Source: Methyloligella sp. (GTDB lineage: Bacteria; Pseudomonadota; Alphaproteobacteria; Rhizobiales; HXMU1428-3). From it: DNA of 64,000 nucleotides. Location: NCBI GenBank assembly GCA_021604645.1, contig BQJJ01000010.1, positions 1 through 64,000 of the forward strand, read 5' to 3'. A program made the position numbers and the translations under genes. Below, piece after piece: positions 34,278-42,725 of this stretch (its first letter is position 1; the number at the start of each line of letters is the position of its first letter). The notes beneath the pieces are model-generated. The model was not told the DNA's origin and did no database searches. It worked only from the letters and a program-made list of their open reading frames with translations.

Positions 34278-34589
34278 ATGACAAATAAAGCACCAAAAGA
34301 CTGCACATCAATGGAAGACGTTCGCAAAGAAATTGATCGGCTGGATGAACAGTTGGTGACTTTAATTGGAGAGCGTTTTTCATATGTGGATCGAGCCTGG
34401 CAATTAAAAGATAATCCGGCAGATGCAACAGTACCGTGGCGAATTCAGCAAGTAATTGAAAAAGTGAGAGCTCACGCAGAGGAAAAAGATGTCCCACCAA
34501 GGCTCGTTGAGGCACTTTGGAGGCAGATGATTGGCTGGTTCATTCAGTATGAAGAAGAAAAATTGGATGAAAAGCAGTCAAACGAATAA
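34278..34589 (+). CDS. Chorismate mutase (AroQ/PchB type)
   Basis: A 103-residue all-helical chorismate mutase type II protein. DCTSMEDVRKEIDRLDEQLVTLIGERFSYVDRAWQLK gives the first long helix with the Arg and Lys expected around the active site, and VEALWRQMIGWFIQYEE the last helix. The opening CTS..DVR..IDR.D resembles PchB-type isochorismate pyruvate lyases more than the prephenate pathway enzyme, but mutase activity is common in both. Its ribosome-binding site comes from the adjacent palindromic repeat. Confidence 0.85.
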   Translation: MTNKAPKDCTSMEDVRKEIDRLDEQLVTLIGERFSYVDRAWQLKDNPADATVPWRIQQVIEKVRAHAEEKDVPPRLVEALWRQMIGWFIQYEEEKLDEKQSNE

Positions 34590-34677
34590 TTTCTCTTGAT
34601 ATTGAATCAAATTTAGACTTAAGTATCACCAACAGATTCAAATATACGAGTTTTATGAACCTCTGGGGAGGGGTCAT

Positions 34678-34734
34678 GAAAGAGGAGCAAAGCAAAGTGA
34701 GGCAAAAAATTGCCCCTTGTTTTGTTCCTCTTTT
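34678..34734 (+). ncRNA. Long imperfect hairpin after the chorismate mutase gene
   Basis: The 5' arm starts GAAAGAGGAGCAAAGCAA (34678) and pairs through about 18 positions with TTGTTTTGTTCCTCTTTT (to 34734). An inner GGCAA/TTGCC stem and an AAAA loop cap it. Several pairs are G-T, which are G:U in a plus-strand RNA but C:A mismatches on the other strand, so the plus-strand transcript is the structured one. It may be a processing or termination structure; no long T tract follows. Confidence 0.4.
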
Positions 34735-34807
34735 GCTTTCAAGAGACTTTTTACTTTCAAGAGAGCTTTCTTAAAGATCCCATTTTCCTAAAAAACAACA
34801 GCCCTTT

Positions 34808-36037
34808 TTAAGAAGCAGATTTTTCAGTCTGTATAATCCGCCAGAGATAATAAACTGTTGAGTGAAGCAATGTATGTTTGCGTCCAAATCGGACAATCAC
34901 CAAATCATGCTCAGGCAATAAATAGACAAGCTGCCCCCCGTGCCCAACAAAATAGGTAAAAGCCCCTTGTATAGCTTCTCCGGGACGATCAAGAATATCA
35001 TGGCGCACATGTAATCCATAAATACCTTCGCGCAAATCTTCCTTTTTAAAGCGCTCTGGCATCATGTATTTAATAACACTAGAAGATTGTAGAAACGGTA
35101 CAAGGTCTTGAGCTTCCTCAGTTTTGTTTGTTTGATCGATAGTCATGCCATTCTTTGAGAGAAAGTAAGCAATTTTCGCCCAATCTTCTACGGTCGCAAA
35201 CAAGCAGCAATATGGAGTGACACTGCCTTCATTCGTGTAAGTCCGCCAATGCGCGTGAGAGGCTCCAGCTGGTTTCCAGATTTTTGTCGATAAAAGAACA
35301 TTCAAGGGTTGTTTATAAATGCGGGTCAGCATCAGGCCAAGAAGTGCCGTGTTAACATTCTGATAGTGATAGTCAGAAGAGGGCTCCTTGGGCATTTTTA
35401 ATTGGTCAACAATCCCGGGAAGTCCCTCAATATGCATCTTCGCAAGGAGGGTAAACGGATTAGAAGCATCTTTATCGGGGCCCCGTTTGGCGTCTTTAGC
35501 CAAAGGTTTGGGCGGTCCTTTCTTTTCAATTTTAAGGCCGCTTCGCATCGTTAAAAACCGTTCAATTGTTTGGTTTTTCAACCCTTCATCTTTTAAATCC
35601 AGCAAATACGTACCAATGGGGCTATCAAGACCATCAATCTCCCCGTCATCAATGGCTTTTAAGACCAAATAACCAATCAGGCTTTTTGCCATAGAATATG
35701 AATTGAACTGGGTTTTTTCATTAAACCCCGGGCGGAAATAAGCATATTTCAGGCGGCCCTTATGATAAGCCACCAAAGCATCAGTTTCATTGTCCAGGTT
35801 TAGTTGCTGCAATTTCTGGCCAAACTCATTATCAAGAGCGGCATCAGCTTTAAAACTATGGGGCCATTGTTGCGCTTTTCCGACGACATCCACATAAATG
35901 CCCTTGGCAGGCCAGGTTTTAGCCGGAAAGCCTTCTTCAGCAATTGCAATCACATGAGGGTAGCGATACGTAACAGCGCCTGTCCCTAAAGCCAAAAGCA
36001 CAAGGACAAGCAAAAGGTAAATCAGAATTTTTTTCAT
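34808..36037 (-). CDS. Class C beta-lactamase-like serine hydrolase
   Basis: A 409-residue envelope protein with an N-terminal signal anchor (ILIYLLLVLVLLALGTGAV). The penicillin-binding fold motifs are seen as SMAK (S-x-x-K, in NSYSMAKSLIGY), YQNVN (Y-x-N type, after SSDYHY) and HGGQ (KTG-equivalent, in YFVGHGGQLVYLLP). Members include beta-lactamases, DD-peptidases and esterases; the substrate cannot be told. It lies opposite to the gat genes. Confidence 0.85.
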   Translation of the reverse strand: MKKILIYLLLVLVLLALGTGAVTYRYPHVIAIAEEGFPAKTWPAKGIYVDVVGKAQQWPHSFKADAALDNEFGQKLQQLNLDNETDALVAYHKGRLKYAYFRPGFNEKTQFNSYSMAKSLIGYLVLKAIDDGEIDGLDSPIGTYLLDLKDEGLKNQTIERFLTMRSGLKIEKKGPPKPLAKDAKRGPDKDASNPFTLLAKMHIEGLPGIVDQLKMPKEPSSDYHYQNVNTALLGLMLTRIYKQPLNVLLSTKIWKPAGASHAHWRTYTNEGSVTPYCCLFATVEDWAKIAYFLSKNGMTIDQTNKTEEAQDLVPFLQSSSVIKYMMPERFKKEDLREGIYGLHVRHDILDRPGEAIQGAFTYFVGHGGQLVYLLPEHDLVIVRFGRKHTLLHSTVYYLWRIIQTEKSAS

Positions 36038-36268
36038 TCATCTTCCTCAGAAAATAACCCTCAGATAAAACAATTTTCGCCAAAATTGAAAATTAAATGG
36101 CCACAAGACAACCAATTTGTAAAACAGGACATCAAGATGCACGAAAAGCGCATAGATTATATTGCCCTCAATCAAACATTACGGTAAACAGTTCCCTTCA
36201 AGCAAGTTATGCATCGGGGATAAGAGAATATTTCATGCCGGTGTGCCAGATTTGCGGCAATTTCTAAA

Positions 36269-36289
36269 CAGATGCGAAGTGGGCATCTG
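36269..36289 (+). repeat. Small palindromic repeat (GATGC type)
   Basis: CAGATGC (36269-36275) and GCATCTG (36283-36289) form a perfect 7-bp stem around GAAGTGG. The tail TAGAGTGTTAAATG is a divergent form of the family tail. Confidence 0.65.
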
Positions 36290-36310
36290 TAGAGTGTTAA
36301 ATGTGTCAGG

Positions 36311-36380
36311 GCGGATGCTTTATGCGGTTGCTTGGTAGGCAACCTGAAGAATAGAGAAGTTATCTGAAGTGCATAAAAAG
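36311..36380 (+). repeat. GGTTGC-type repeat nested in a GGATGC-type copy, upstream of gatB
   Basis: GCGGATGCTTTAT (36311-36323) is the 5' half of a GATGC copy and TATCTGAAGTGCATAAAAAG (36361-36380) its 3' half, with the right stem arm partly decayed. Between them lies GGTTGC (36326-36331)/GCAACC (36339-36344) with loop TTGGTAG and tail TGAAGAATAG. It ends 24 bases before the gatB ATG; a separate AAGAGGT provides the gatB ribosome-binding site. No gene lies in the whole 36038-36404 gap. Confidence 0.7.
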
Positions 36381-36404
36381 TTACATATCTTTTAAGAGGT
36401 CAAA

Positions 36405-37868
36405 ATGTCATCTGATAAATCACATCTAGTAAAGGGCGCCACCGGAGATTGGGAGGTCGTCATCGGCCTTGAAGTGCACGCCCAGGTGACATCAAATTCA
36501 AAGCTATTTTCAGGCGCATCAACAGAGTTTGGTGGCGCCGCTAATGATCATGTCTCGTTAGTTGATGCAGCCATGCCAGGCATGCTCCCGGTGATCAATG
36601 AAGAATGCGTGAAACAAGCCGTTCGCACAGGCTTGGGCTTAAAATCAGAGATCAATCTCTTCTCTCGTTTTGACCGGAAAAACTACTTCTACCCAGATTT
36701 ACCTCAAGGCTACCAAATCTCGCAATTCCAATACCCCATCGTCGGTGAAGGTGTTGTGATCCTGGATATGAAAGATGGCTCTACCTTTGAAGTGGGTATT
36801 GAACGCCTCCATCTTGAGCAAGATGCTGGTAAATCAATGCATGACCAACACCCAAGTTACTCTTATGTTGATTTTAACCGCACAGGCGTCGCGCTAATGG
36901 AAATTGTCTCCAAGCCAGACATACGCTCATCAGAACACGCAAAAGCTTACGTCACGAAGTTGCGCACAATCTTGCGCTATCTTGGTACATGTGACGGGAA
37001 TATGGACCAAGGCTCAATGCGCGCTGATGTGAACGTCTCTGTGCGCCGTCCTGGTGAAGAATTGGGAACAAGAACAGAGACCAAAAACGTGAACTCAATT
37101 CGCTTCATTGGCCAGGCTATTGATCACGAAGTCATGCGCCAAATTGACGTTCTTGAAGATGGTGGCACCATCGATCAGGAAACATTATTATTCGACCCCA
37201 AAACAGGCAAAACCAGATCCATGCGCTCGAAAGAAGAAGCTCATGATTATCGTTACTTCCCATGCCCGGATCTACTGCCATTAGAGTTTGATCAAGCTTT
37301 TGTTGATGAGTTGAAAAAAGACCTTCCTGAACTACCAGACGAGAAGAAAGAACGGCTGATGAAGGATTATGGGCTAAACAGTTACGATGCTGGCATTTTG
37401 GTGGCAGATAAAACATCATCTGATTTCTTTGAACAAGTTGCCAAAGGCAGAGATGCTAAATTGGCTTCAAACTGGGTAACAAACGAATTTTTTGGCCGGC
37501 TGAATAAAGAAGGCAAGACAATTGAGACAAGCCCTGTAAATGCAGAGCAACTTGGCGGTATCATCGAGCTTATTTCCAAAGGTGACATCTCAGGTAAGAT
37601 CGCAAAAGAGCTCTTTGAAATCGTATGGGAAGAGGGCGGCGACCCGGCTCAAATCGTTGAAGAGCGCGACATGAAAGCTGTGACAGACACCGGTGCCATT
37701 GAAGCAATCCTGGATGAAATCATCGCCAATAACCCAAAACAAGTTGAAGGCGTAAAAGAGAAGCCTCAACTCATCGGATGGTTCGTCGGCCAGGTCATGA
37801 AACAAACCCAAGGCAAAGCCGACCCTAAAGTGGTCAATGGCATTCTGAAAGAGAAGCTTGGGCTTTAA
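36405..37868 (+). CDS. gatB: Asp-tRNA(Asn)/Glu-tRNA(Gln) amidotransferase subunit B
   Basis: A 487-residue tRNA-binding and kinase-like subunit of GatCAB. Typical segments: [11 protein letters not shown], the [24 protein letters not shown] block, [23 protein letters not shown], and a C-terminal YqeY-like tail ([26 protein letters not shown]). It is separated from gatCA by repeats, a chorismate mutase gene and an opposing hydrolase, so it probably has its own promoter. Confidence 0.97.
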   Translation: MSSDKSHLVKGATGDWEVVIGLEVHAQVTSNSKLFSGASTEFGGAANDHVSLVDAAMPGMLPVINEECVKQAVRTGLGLKSEINLFSRFDRKNYFYPDLPQGYQISQFQYPIVGEGVVILDMKDGSTFEVGIERLHLEQDAGKSMHDQHPSYSYVDFNRTGVALMEIVSKPDIRSSEHAKAYVTKLRTILRYLGTCDGNMDQGSMRADVNVSVRRPGEELGTRTETKNVNSIRFIGQAIDHEVMRQIDVLEDGGTIDQETLLFDPKTGKTRSMRSKEEAHDYRYFPCPDLLPLEFDQAFVDELKKDLPELPDEKKERLMKDYGLNSYDAGILVADKTSSDFFEQVAKGRDAKLASNWVTNEFFGRLNKEGKTIETSPVNAEQLGGIIELISKGDISGKIAKELFEIVWEEGGDPAQIVEERDMKAVTDTGAIEAILDEIIANNPKQVEGVKEKPQLIGWFVGQVMKQTQGKADPKVVNGILKEKLGL

Positions 37869-37902
37869 CTGAGCGCATGTGTTTTAAATTCTAAGCTAAA
37901 AA

Positions 37903-37944
37903 AAGCCCCGCATGATCCCATAAGATAGTGCGGGGCTTCTTTTT
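37903..37944. terminator. Bidirectional terminator between gatB and the methyltransferase gene
   Basis: AAGCCCCGCA (37903-37912) pairs with TGCGGGGCTT (37929-37938); CTTTTTATTT follows on the plus strand and TTTTTT-AGC on the minus strand. Confidence 0.92.
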
Positions 37945-38773
37945 ATTTCTTATCAACCAGCACCTCTAAATAATCTGCTGCAATAATAGAACTACCATCA
38001 TCAGCAATATTAAAGCACTCAATCAATGCGAGCATATCCTGCGTCAGCTCTTCTTGCCCTGCTGGTTCAAGAGCCAAAAAGGCTTTGTGAACCGGACCAT
38101 AATAAGTGCGGAACAAATCAATGAACGCCATCGGGCTTTCAAAGCGGAGCTTAAAAGTCTTTGGAGTGATAGAGATGTTTGAAGCTTCGTTTCCAAAGTT
38201 CTCTTCAAGCCATTCCCGTGTTCCCCAACGTGCAGGTGACTGAACACCAGCTGGTGGCGGCACAAGGCGGCCAAGGGTTTTGAAAAGCTGGCCGATAAAT
38301 CCATCCGGTGTCCAGTTAGCAAGACCGATCCGGCCACCTGATTTACAAACACGCAAAAGTTCAGAAGCCGATTGTTCCTGGTTTGGTGTAAACATCACAC
38401 CAAAGGTCGAAACAACACCTGTGAACGAACCATCATCGAAAGGTAAGTTTTCAGCATCTGCCACCTTGAAGTTAATATCAAAGCCTTCAGCTTCAGCGCG
38501 GCCGCGGCCCATGTCCAAGAGCTCACCAACATAGTCACTTGATGTAACATCATAGCCGCGGCGTGCCATAGCAAGGGTTATATTGCCATTTCCAGCTGCC
38601 ACATCAAGAACGGGAGCGCCGTAAGGAAGCTCCATAGCTTCAGCTAATGTTTCACCAACCAGTTGCAGCATAACGCCAACCTTGGCATAATCACCTGAAC
38701 CCCAGGCAGCATTTTGTTTTGTCTTAATCGCTTCATAATCAGGGGAAGCTTGTCCTGTCATTTCATTCGTCAT
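37943..38773 (-). CDS. Class I SAM-dependent methyltransferase
   Basis: A 276-residue cytosolic methyltransferase. Motif I is VLDVAAGNGNIT, the acidic end of strand 2 is TSSDYVGELL, and motifs II/III are VADAENLPFDDGSFTGVVSTFGVMF and LLRVCKSGGRIGLANWTPDG. The layout is that of the UbiE/Methyltransf_11 superfamily. The C-terminal 100 residues are not recognised and carry the substrate specificity. Acceptor unknown. Confidence 0.85.
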   Translation of the reverse strand: MTNEMTGQASPDYEAIKTKQNAAWGSGDYAKVGVMLQLVGETLAEAMELPYGAPVLDVAAGNGNITLAMARRGYDVTSSDYVGELLDMGRGRAEAEGFDINFKVADAENLPFDDGSFTGVVSTFGVMFTPNQEQSASELLRVCKSGGRIGLANWTPDGFIGQLFKTLGRLVPPPAGVQSPARWGTREWLEENFGNEASNISITPKTFKLRFESPMAFIDLFRTYYGPVHKAFLALEPAGQEELTQDMLALIECFNIADDGSSIIAADYLEVLVDKK

Positions 38774-38897
38774 GATATCTCCTATCAGTTTGTTAATTCG
38801 CAGAATATAAAGTCTGCCGTTGTATGAAGAGGTGATACAAAATTAACAAACTCTTAGATGTGTAAAATATCACACATTAGAGAAAGTCAGAAATCCA

Positions 38898-40202
38898 TTA
38901 AGAGATAACCTTTTCAGCTTGCAACTCCAAACGTTCACGAACAAGACTAATCGCCCCTCTTAAATGATAGAACTGATCAGAAAAATCTTTCGGCACAGGG
39001 ATGAGTTGAACGGTGGTTTCTATCCGTTCAAGCTCAGTCATGTTCTCAGCAAAATGTTCGTGGCTTACATCCTTGTTAATGTTGTGTTCTAAAGTTTTGA
39101 GTTGTTGATACCAATGAAGCAACCTGTTTCGAATGCGCCAATTATATAAAAGCGGTCCTAATTTGATTATAGGAAACAAGACAGTGGCAATGGGCAACAG
39201 TAGGATAAATGAGCGCTGTAGAAACGAAGCCAGCCAAAAAGGCAGGTAGCGCTGCAAAAAAGGAACGCCATCTTTATAAGAGCGCTTCGTATCCTTGGTG
39301 ACCAAATATTCAGGGTCATTCACTTTCGGAAATTCAGCCGTTTTTTGAAAAATATCCCCCTTGCTGTGCACATCCCTTAAAGCCTGAACAAGCAATCCAG
39401 CAAGTGCAGGGTGCAAATTTTCTTTGGCAACGAGGGCTGCAGAAGGGGCAATTAGAGACACATCTTGTGATGGGATGTTGTTTACAAAATCTATCGTACC
39501 TTCAGGCAGAGTGATCATCGATAGATACGGTAAAATTCGAGTATAGGCTTCAGCACGTTTGAAGTTCATCAGCTTGATGCTTTTCTTGCGCAAAAGCCCT
39601 TGAATAAAAGGTGAGCTCGGTGCAACGACTAGAAAGACAGCGTCGACGCGGCCATCTTCAAGAGCATTAATGGCAGATGACCCGCTAAGGGTGAATAATT
39701 GTGCTGTTTTATCGGTTACCCCATTAGTTGAGAGAAGCGCGGTGGCCAACTGACGCGTACCGCTATTTTGAGAGCCAATAGCTATCCGCATGTTTTTTAA
39801 ATCAGTTAACCGGGAAATCTCTAAAGTGGGGCGATAAAAGACCCAAAGGGGTTCAAGAAAAACGCGTCCCAAAGACATAAGGCCATCTCGTTGACCTGTC
39901 TTTGAAACACCACCCTGCATGAGTGCAAGGTCAACTTTACTCTCATCTGAGCGCAGTTTTTGTAAATTATCAAGAGAGCCAGCAGAGGAGAGAACTTTGA
40001 GTTCAATACCAGATTCTTTTAGAAGTTCAGCATACTGATTACCAAAACCATAATAGGCGCCTTTAGCACCACCAGTTGAAATCGCAATAGTTGTAGGAGG
40101 GGCAGGCTCAATAAACTGATAGGTTGCCCAAAATGCACCGCCCACAACCAATAGCGCAGGCACGACCACAAAGAACATATCTTTAATTCTGGATAAAGCC
40201 AT
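38898..40202 (-). CDS. TAXI family solute-binding-like protein
   Basis: A 434-residue membrane-anchored protein. After an N-terminal hydrophobic segment (about 10-28), the TAXI pattern begins as TTIAISTGGAKGAYYGFGNQYAELLKE, followed by VDLALMQGG, MRIAIGSQNSGTRQLA and GRVDAVFLVVAP. A second membrane segment (about 330-355) and a cytosolic helical tail follow. TAXI proteins bind small acids for TRAP transporters; a version with its own C-terminal membrane segment and no TRAP permease nearby may be a sensor or a partner of a remote permease (inference). Confidence 0.82.
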   Translation of the reverse strand: MALSRIKDMFFVVVPALLVVGGAFWATYQFIEPAPPTTIAISTGGAKGAYYGFGNQYAELLKESGIELKVLSSAGSLDNLQKLRSDESKVDLALMQGGVSKTGQRDGLMSLGRVFLEPLWVFYRPTLEISRLTDLKNMRIAIGSQNSGTRQLATALLSTNGVTDKTAQLFTLSGSSAINALEDGRVDAVFLVVAPSSPFIQGLLRKKSIKLMNFKRAEAYTRILPYLSMITLPEGTIDFVNNIPSQDVSLIAPSAALVAKENLHPALAGLLVQALRDVHSKGDIFQKTAEFPKVNDPEYLVTKDTKRSYKDGVPFLQRYLPFWLASFLQRSFILLLPIATVLFPIIKLGPLLYNWRIRNRLLHWYQQLKTLEHNINKDVSHEHFAENMTELERIETTVQLIPVPKDFSDQFYHLRGAISLVRERLELQAEKVIS

Positions 40203-40484
40203 ACATACTCTCCCAATTACCCTTAGATTATATCAAAGACAATTTTTAAGAGGTCCGTCAACACATCTTACACAAACTTATAATCTTCCAAGTGAATAAA
40301 ACAAAAGAGACTAGCTTTATCCCACTGAATTAAATAAAGAAAATAAGAACCTTGGAAAAATGTTATTTTAAACCAAGCTCCCTAGGGAATAAAAGCACGC
40401 CTCCGAACGTTAAATTAGCAATGCATGAAAAAATGCAGTGACCATGTAACGTGCAGCGACATAGTCGTGGGAGGAGAACAACGT

Positions 40485-41780
40485 ATGACGATTTCCAAAG
40501 AGCCTGAAAAAGGGCTTTATGAATTTTTTGAAAGCAACCCTAAAGAAGCCGATAAAGAGTTTTTCGGCCGAGAAACAAATGCAGATAGAAGAGGTTTTTT
40601 AAAAGGGGCTGGCTTAGCCACAATGGGAGCTATGGTAGGTTCAACCATACCCTTTCATCAAAACATGCCAGCCGGCTTTATCCCAGCCGCTTTTGCAAGT
40701 GAAGATGTTTTGGTTGGGAAAGATGGCCTGACATTACTTAATGATCGGCCTGTAAATGCAGAAACACCGGCCCATTTATTAAATGACCTAATAACCCCAA
40801 CAAGCCGCCATTTTATTCGAAATAATGGCATACCACCAGAGAATGTGAACCCAGAGACTTGGGAGTTGACGATTGACGGATTGGTGAAAACTCCGCTGAA
40901 ATTATCAATCGCAGATTTAAAGAAAAATTTTAAAACCCATACTTTAGCTCTGGCCATTGAGTGCGGTGGTAATGGTCGCTCAAGTTTTGACCCTCCAGCC
41001 AAAGGCAACCAATGGACATTGGGAGCCGTTGCCTGCTCAGAATGGACCGGTGTAAAATTAAAAGATGTGTTGGAAAAAGCTGGTGTAAAATCAAACGCTA
41101 TTTATACAGCTCACGAAGGAGCAGATGCGCATCTATCTGGCAAACCAGGTAAATTACCGATTTCGCGTGGCATGCCGATTGAAAAAGCAATGACTGACAA
41201 TATCCTCATTGCTTGGGCGCAAAATGGCGCGCCAATTCACCCTAATAATGGAGCACCACTTCGCCTTGTTGTCCCTGGTTGGCCAGGCTCGCTTTCTCAT
41301 AAGTGGCTAAATAGGATTTATCTGCGTGATGTAGAACATGACGGCCCTAAAATGACAGGTACAGCTTACCGCGTCCCTAAATATCCAGTCGCACCTGGGA
41401 CAAAAGTGGATAAAAAAGATTTCGAAATTATCGAGCGCATGCCAGTGAAGTCCCTCATTACCTCACATAAAACAGGTAGTAAAATTGGTAAAGAAATTGA
41501 AGTAAAAGGCCACGCCTGGTCAGGTGATAGAAAAATCAAAACAGTAGAGATCTCAATTGACTTCGGTACCACCTGGCAGAAAGTCAAACTCAACGATCCT
41601 ATCAATGATGGAGCCTGGCAAAACTGGAGCGGAAAAGTAAAATTCCCACAAGCAGGATATTATGAAGTTTGGGCAAGAGCAACTGATGACGCTGGCGACC
41701 AGCAGCCATTTGCTTTGGCATGGAACCCAAAAGGCTATCTGAATAATACATTACATCGAGTTGCTTTAACTGTGGCTTAA
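40485..41780 (+). CDS. soxC: SoxC/sulfite-oxidase family molybdoenzyme
   Basis: About 431 residues from the ATG at 40485, which has GGAGGAG upstream. A Tat signal (DRRGFLKGAGLATMG) exports it folded. The molybdenum cofactor Cys lies in ALAIECGGNGRSSFDPP, followed by WTGVKLKDVLEKAG and KWLNRIYLRDVEHDGP; the C-terminal dimerisation domain has VKGHAWSGDRKI and VWARATDDAGDQQP. Family members oxidise sulfite (SorA) or, as SoxC with SoxD, the sulfane sulfur bound to SoxY. The next gene encodes a matching cytochrome. The rest of a sox operon is not in the window, so the substrate stays open. Confidence 0.85.
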   Translation: MTISKEPEKGLYEFFESNPKEADKEFFGRETNADRRGFLKGAGLATMGAMVGSTIPFHQNMPAGFIPAAFASEDVLVGKDGLTLLNDRPVNAETPAHLLNDLITPTSRHFIRNNGIPPENVNPETWELTIDGLVKTPLKLSIADLKKNFKTHTLALAIECGGNGRSSFDPPAKGNQWTLGAVACSEWTGVKLKDVLEKAGVKSNAIYTAHEGADAHLSGKPGKLPISRGMPIEKAMTDNILIAWAQNGAPIHPNNGAPLRLVVPGWPGSLSHKWLNRIYLRDVEHDGPKMTGTAYRVPKYPVAPGTKVDKKDFEIIERMPVKSLITSHKTGSKIGKEIEVKGHAWSGDRKIKTVEISIDFGTTWQKVKLNDPINDGAWQNWSGKVKFPQAGYYEVWARATDDAGDQQPFALAWNPKGYLNNTLHRVALTVA

Positions 41781-41798
41781 GCAGTTGAAACATATCGA

Positions 41799-41847
41799 AG
41801 CCTACTTCTTAAATGTAATCCCCCTTTTGAGGAGTAGGTTCTTTTTC
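41799..41847 (+). terminator. Terminator or attenuator between the Mo enzyme and its cytochrome
   Basis: AGCCTACT (41799-41806) pairs with AGTAGGTT (41833-41840), one G:U included, extended by two inner pairs, and is followed by CTTTTTC. Its position between the two partner genes could lower cytochrome expression relative to the enzyme. Confidence 0.6.
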
Positions 41848-41868
41848 AAAAAATATTGGAGTAAATGA

Positions 41869-42585
41869 ATGATGCGTTTACGCAAAGAAACCGTGTTAAT
41901 TGGTTTCTCATTAATACTGCTGACAACAACAGGCTCTTTTGCTGGAGATATCAGAAAAGGCGCAAAAGTCTTTAAAAAATGTGCAGCTTGTCACACTGTG
42001 AATAAAAACTCAAAATCTACAAAACTTGGTCCCAATCTCTACGGCATAGTTGGAGCTAAAGTTGCGTCAAAAAAAGCTTATGAAAAAAAGTATTCAAAAG
42101 GGTTGATTAAATATGGAGGCATTTGGACGCCTGAGAGACTATCTGAATTTTTAGAAAAACCAAGAAAGGTCGTGAAAAAAACTAGAATGACCTATTCTGG
42201 ATTAAGAAAAGCAAAGCAGAGACAAAACCTGATTGCTTACCTAAATGCCCAAAGTGACAATCCGTTAGATTTATCAAAAGAGAAAGCGCAATTCGGCGAT
42301 AATAAAAAAGAAACAAAGCAAAAGGTTGCCGTAAAAGACGAGCCAGCTGAATTTGGTGTGCTTGTTCCAGGTAAAGGCGCTGAAGAAACATTTAATAATT
42401 GCACAGCTTGCCATTCAGAGAGAATTATTGCTCAACAAGGATTATCCCGCAAAGGATGGATTGAAATGTTTGAGTGGATGGTCGATGAACAAGAAATGGA
42501 AAAGATCGAAGAGCCAGATTATACCTTGGTGCTTGATTATCTATCTAAAAATTATGGCAAAGACCGACCTAATTTTCCAAAATAA
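41869..42585 (+). CDS. soxD: Dihaem c-type cytochrome, SoxD/SorB-like
   Basis: A 238-residue exported cytochrome with a signal peptide ending TTGSFAG. The N-terminal domain is a class I cytochrome c: CAACH haem site, GPNLYGIVGA, and Met ligand candidate in TRMTYSG. The C-terminal domain has a second haem site CTACH and resembles SorB (IIAQQGLSRKGWIEMFEWMVDEQ ... LDYLSKNYGKDRPNF). This two-domain layout is that of SoxD, electron acceptor of SoxC. It is 88 bases downstream of the Mo enzyme, with a likely partial terminator between. Confidence 0.8.
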   Translation: MMRLRKETVLIGFSLILLTTTGSFAGDIRKGAKVFKKCAACHTVNKNSKSTKLGPNLYGIVGAKVASKKAYEKKYSKGLIKYGGIWTPERLSEFLEKPRKVVKKTRMTYSGLRKAKQRQNLIAYLNAQSDNPLDLSKEKAQFGDNKKETKQKVAVKDEPAEFGVLVPGKGAEETFNNCTACHSERIIAQQGLSRKGWIEMFEWMVDEQEMEKIEEPDYTLVLDYLSKNYGKDRPNFPK

Positions 42586-42725
42586 TTATGGCCAAGAACA
42601 ATAATAAGAAATAGCTCTCAAACTTACCCTCCGTAAAACTTCCTGCCCTCTTTAAAATTTCAAAAGTAATATTTGATTTAATTTTAAAGAGGTCATTTTT
42701 TTATAAAGGAGCGAGAGAAACAAAA

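Noticed and set aside
34001-34280. Small palindromic repeats read as ordinary terminators
   Set aside because: No T tract follows the stems, several lie right before start codons, and they share a conserved tail that terminators would not need.
34099-34515. 138-codon open frame on the minus strand
   Set aside because: It overlaps repeat copy B and lies antisense to the chorismate mutase gene, which has clear family motifs.
11-36380. Small repeats as a CRISPR array
   Set aside because: Copies are kilobases apart or nested, without regular spacers, and no cas gene is present.
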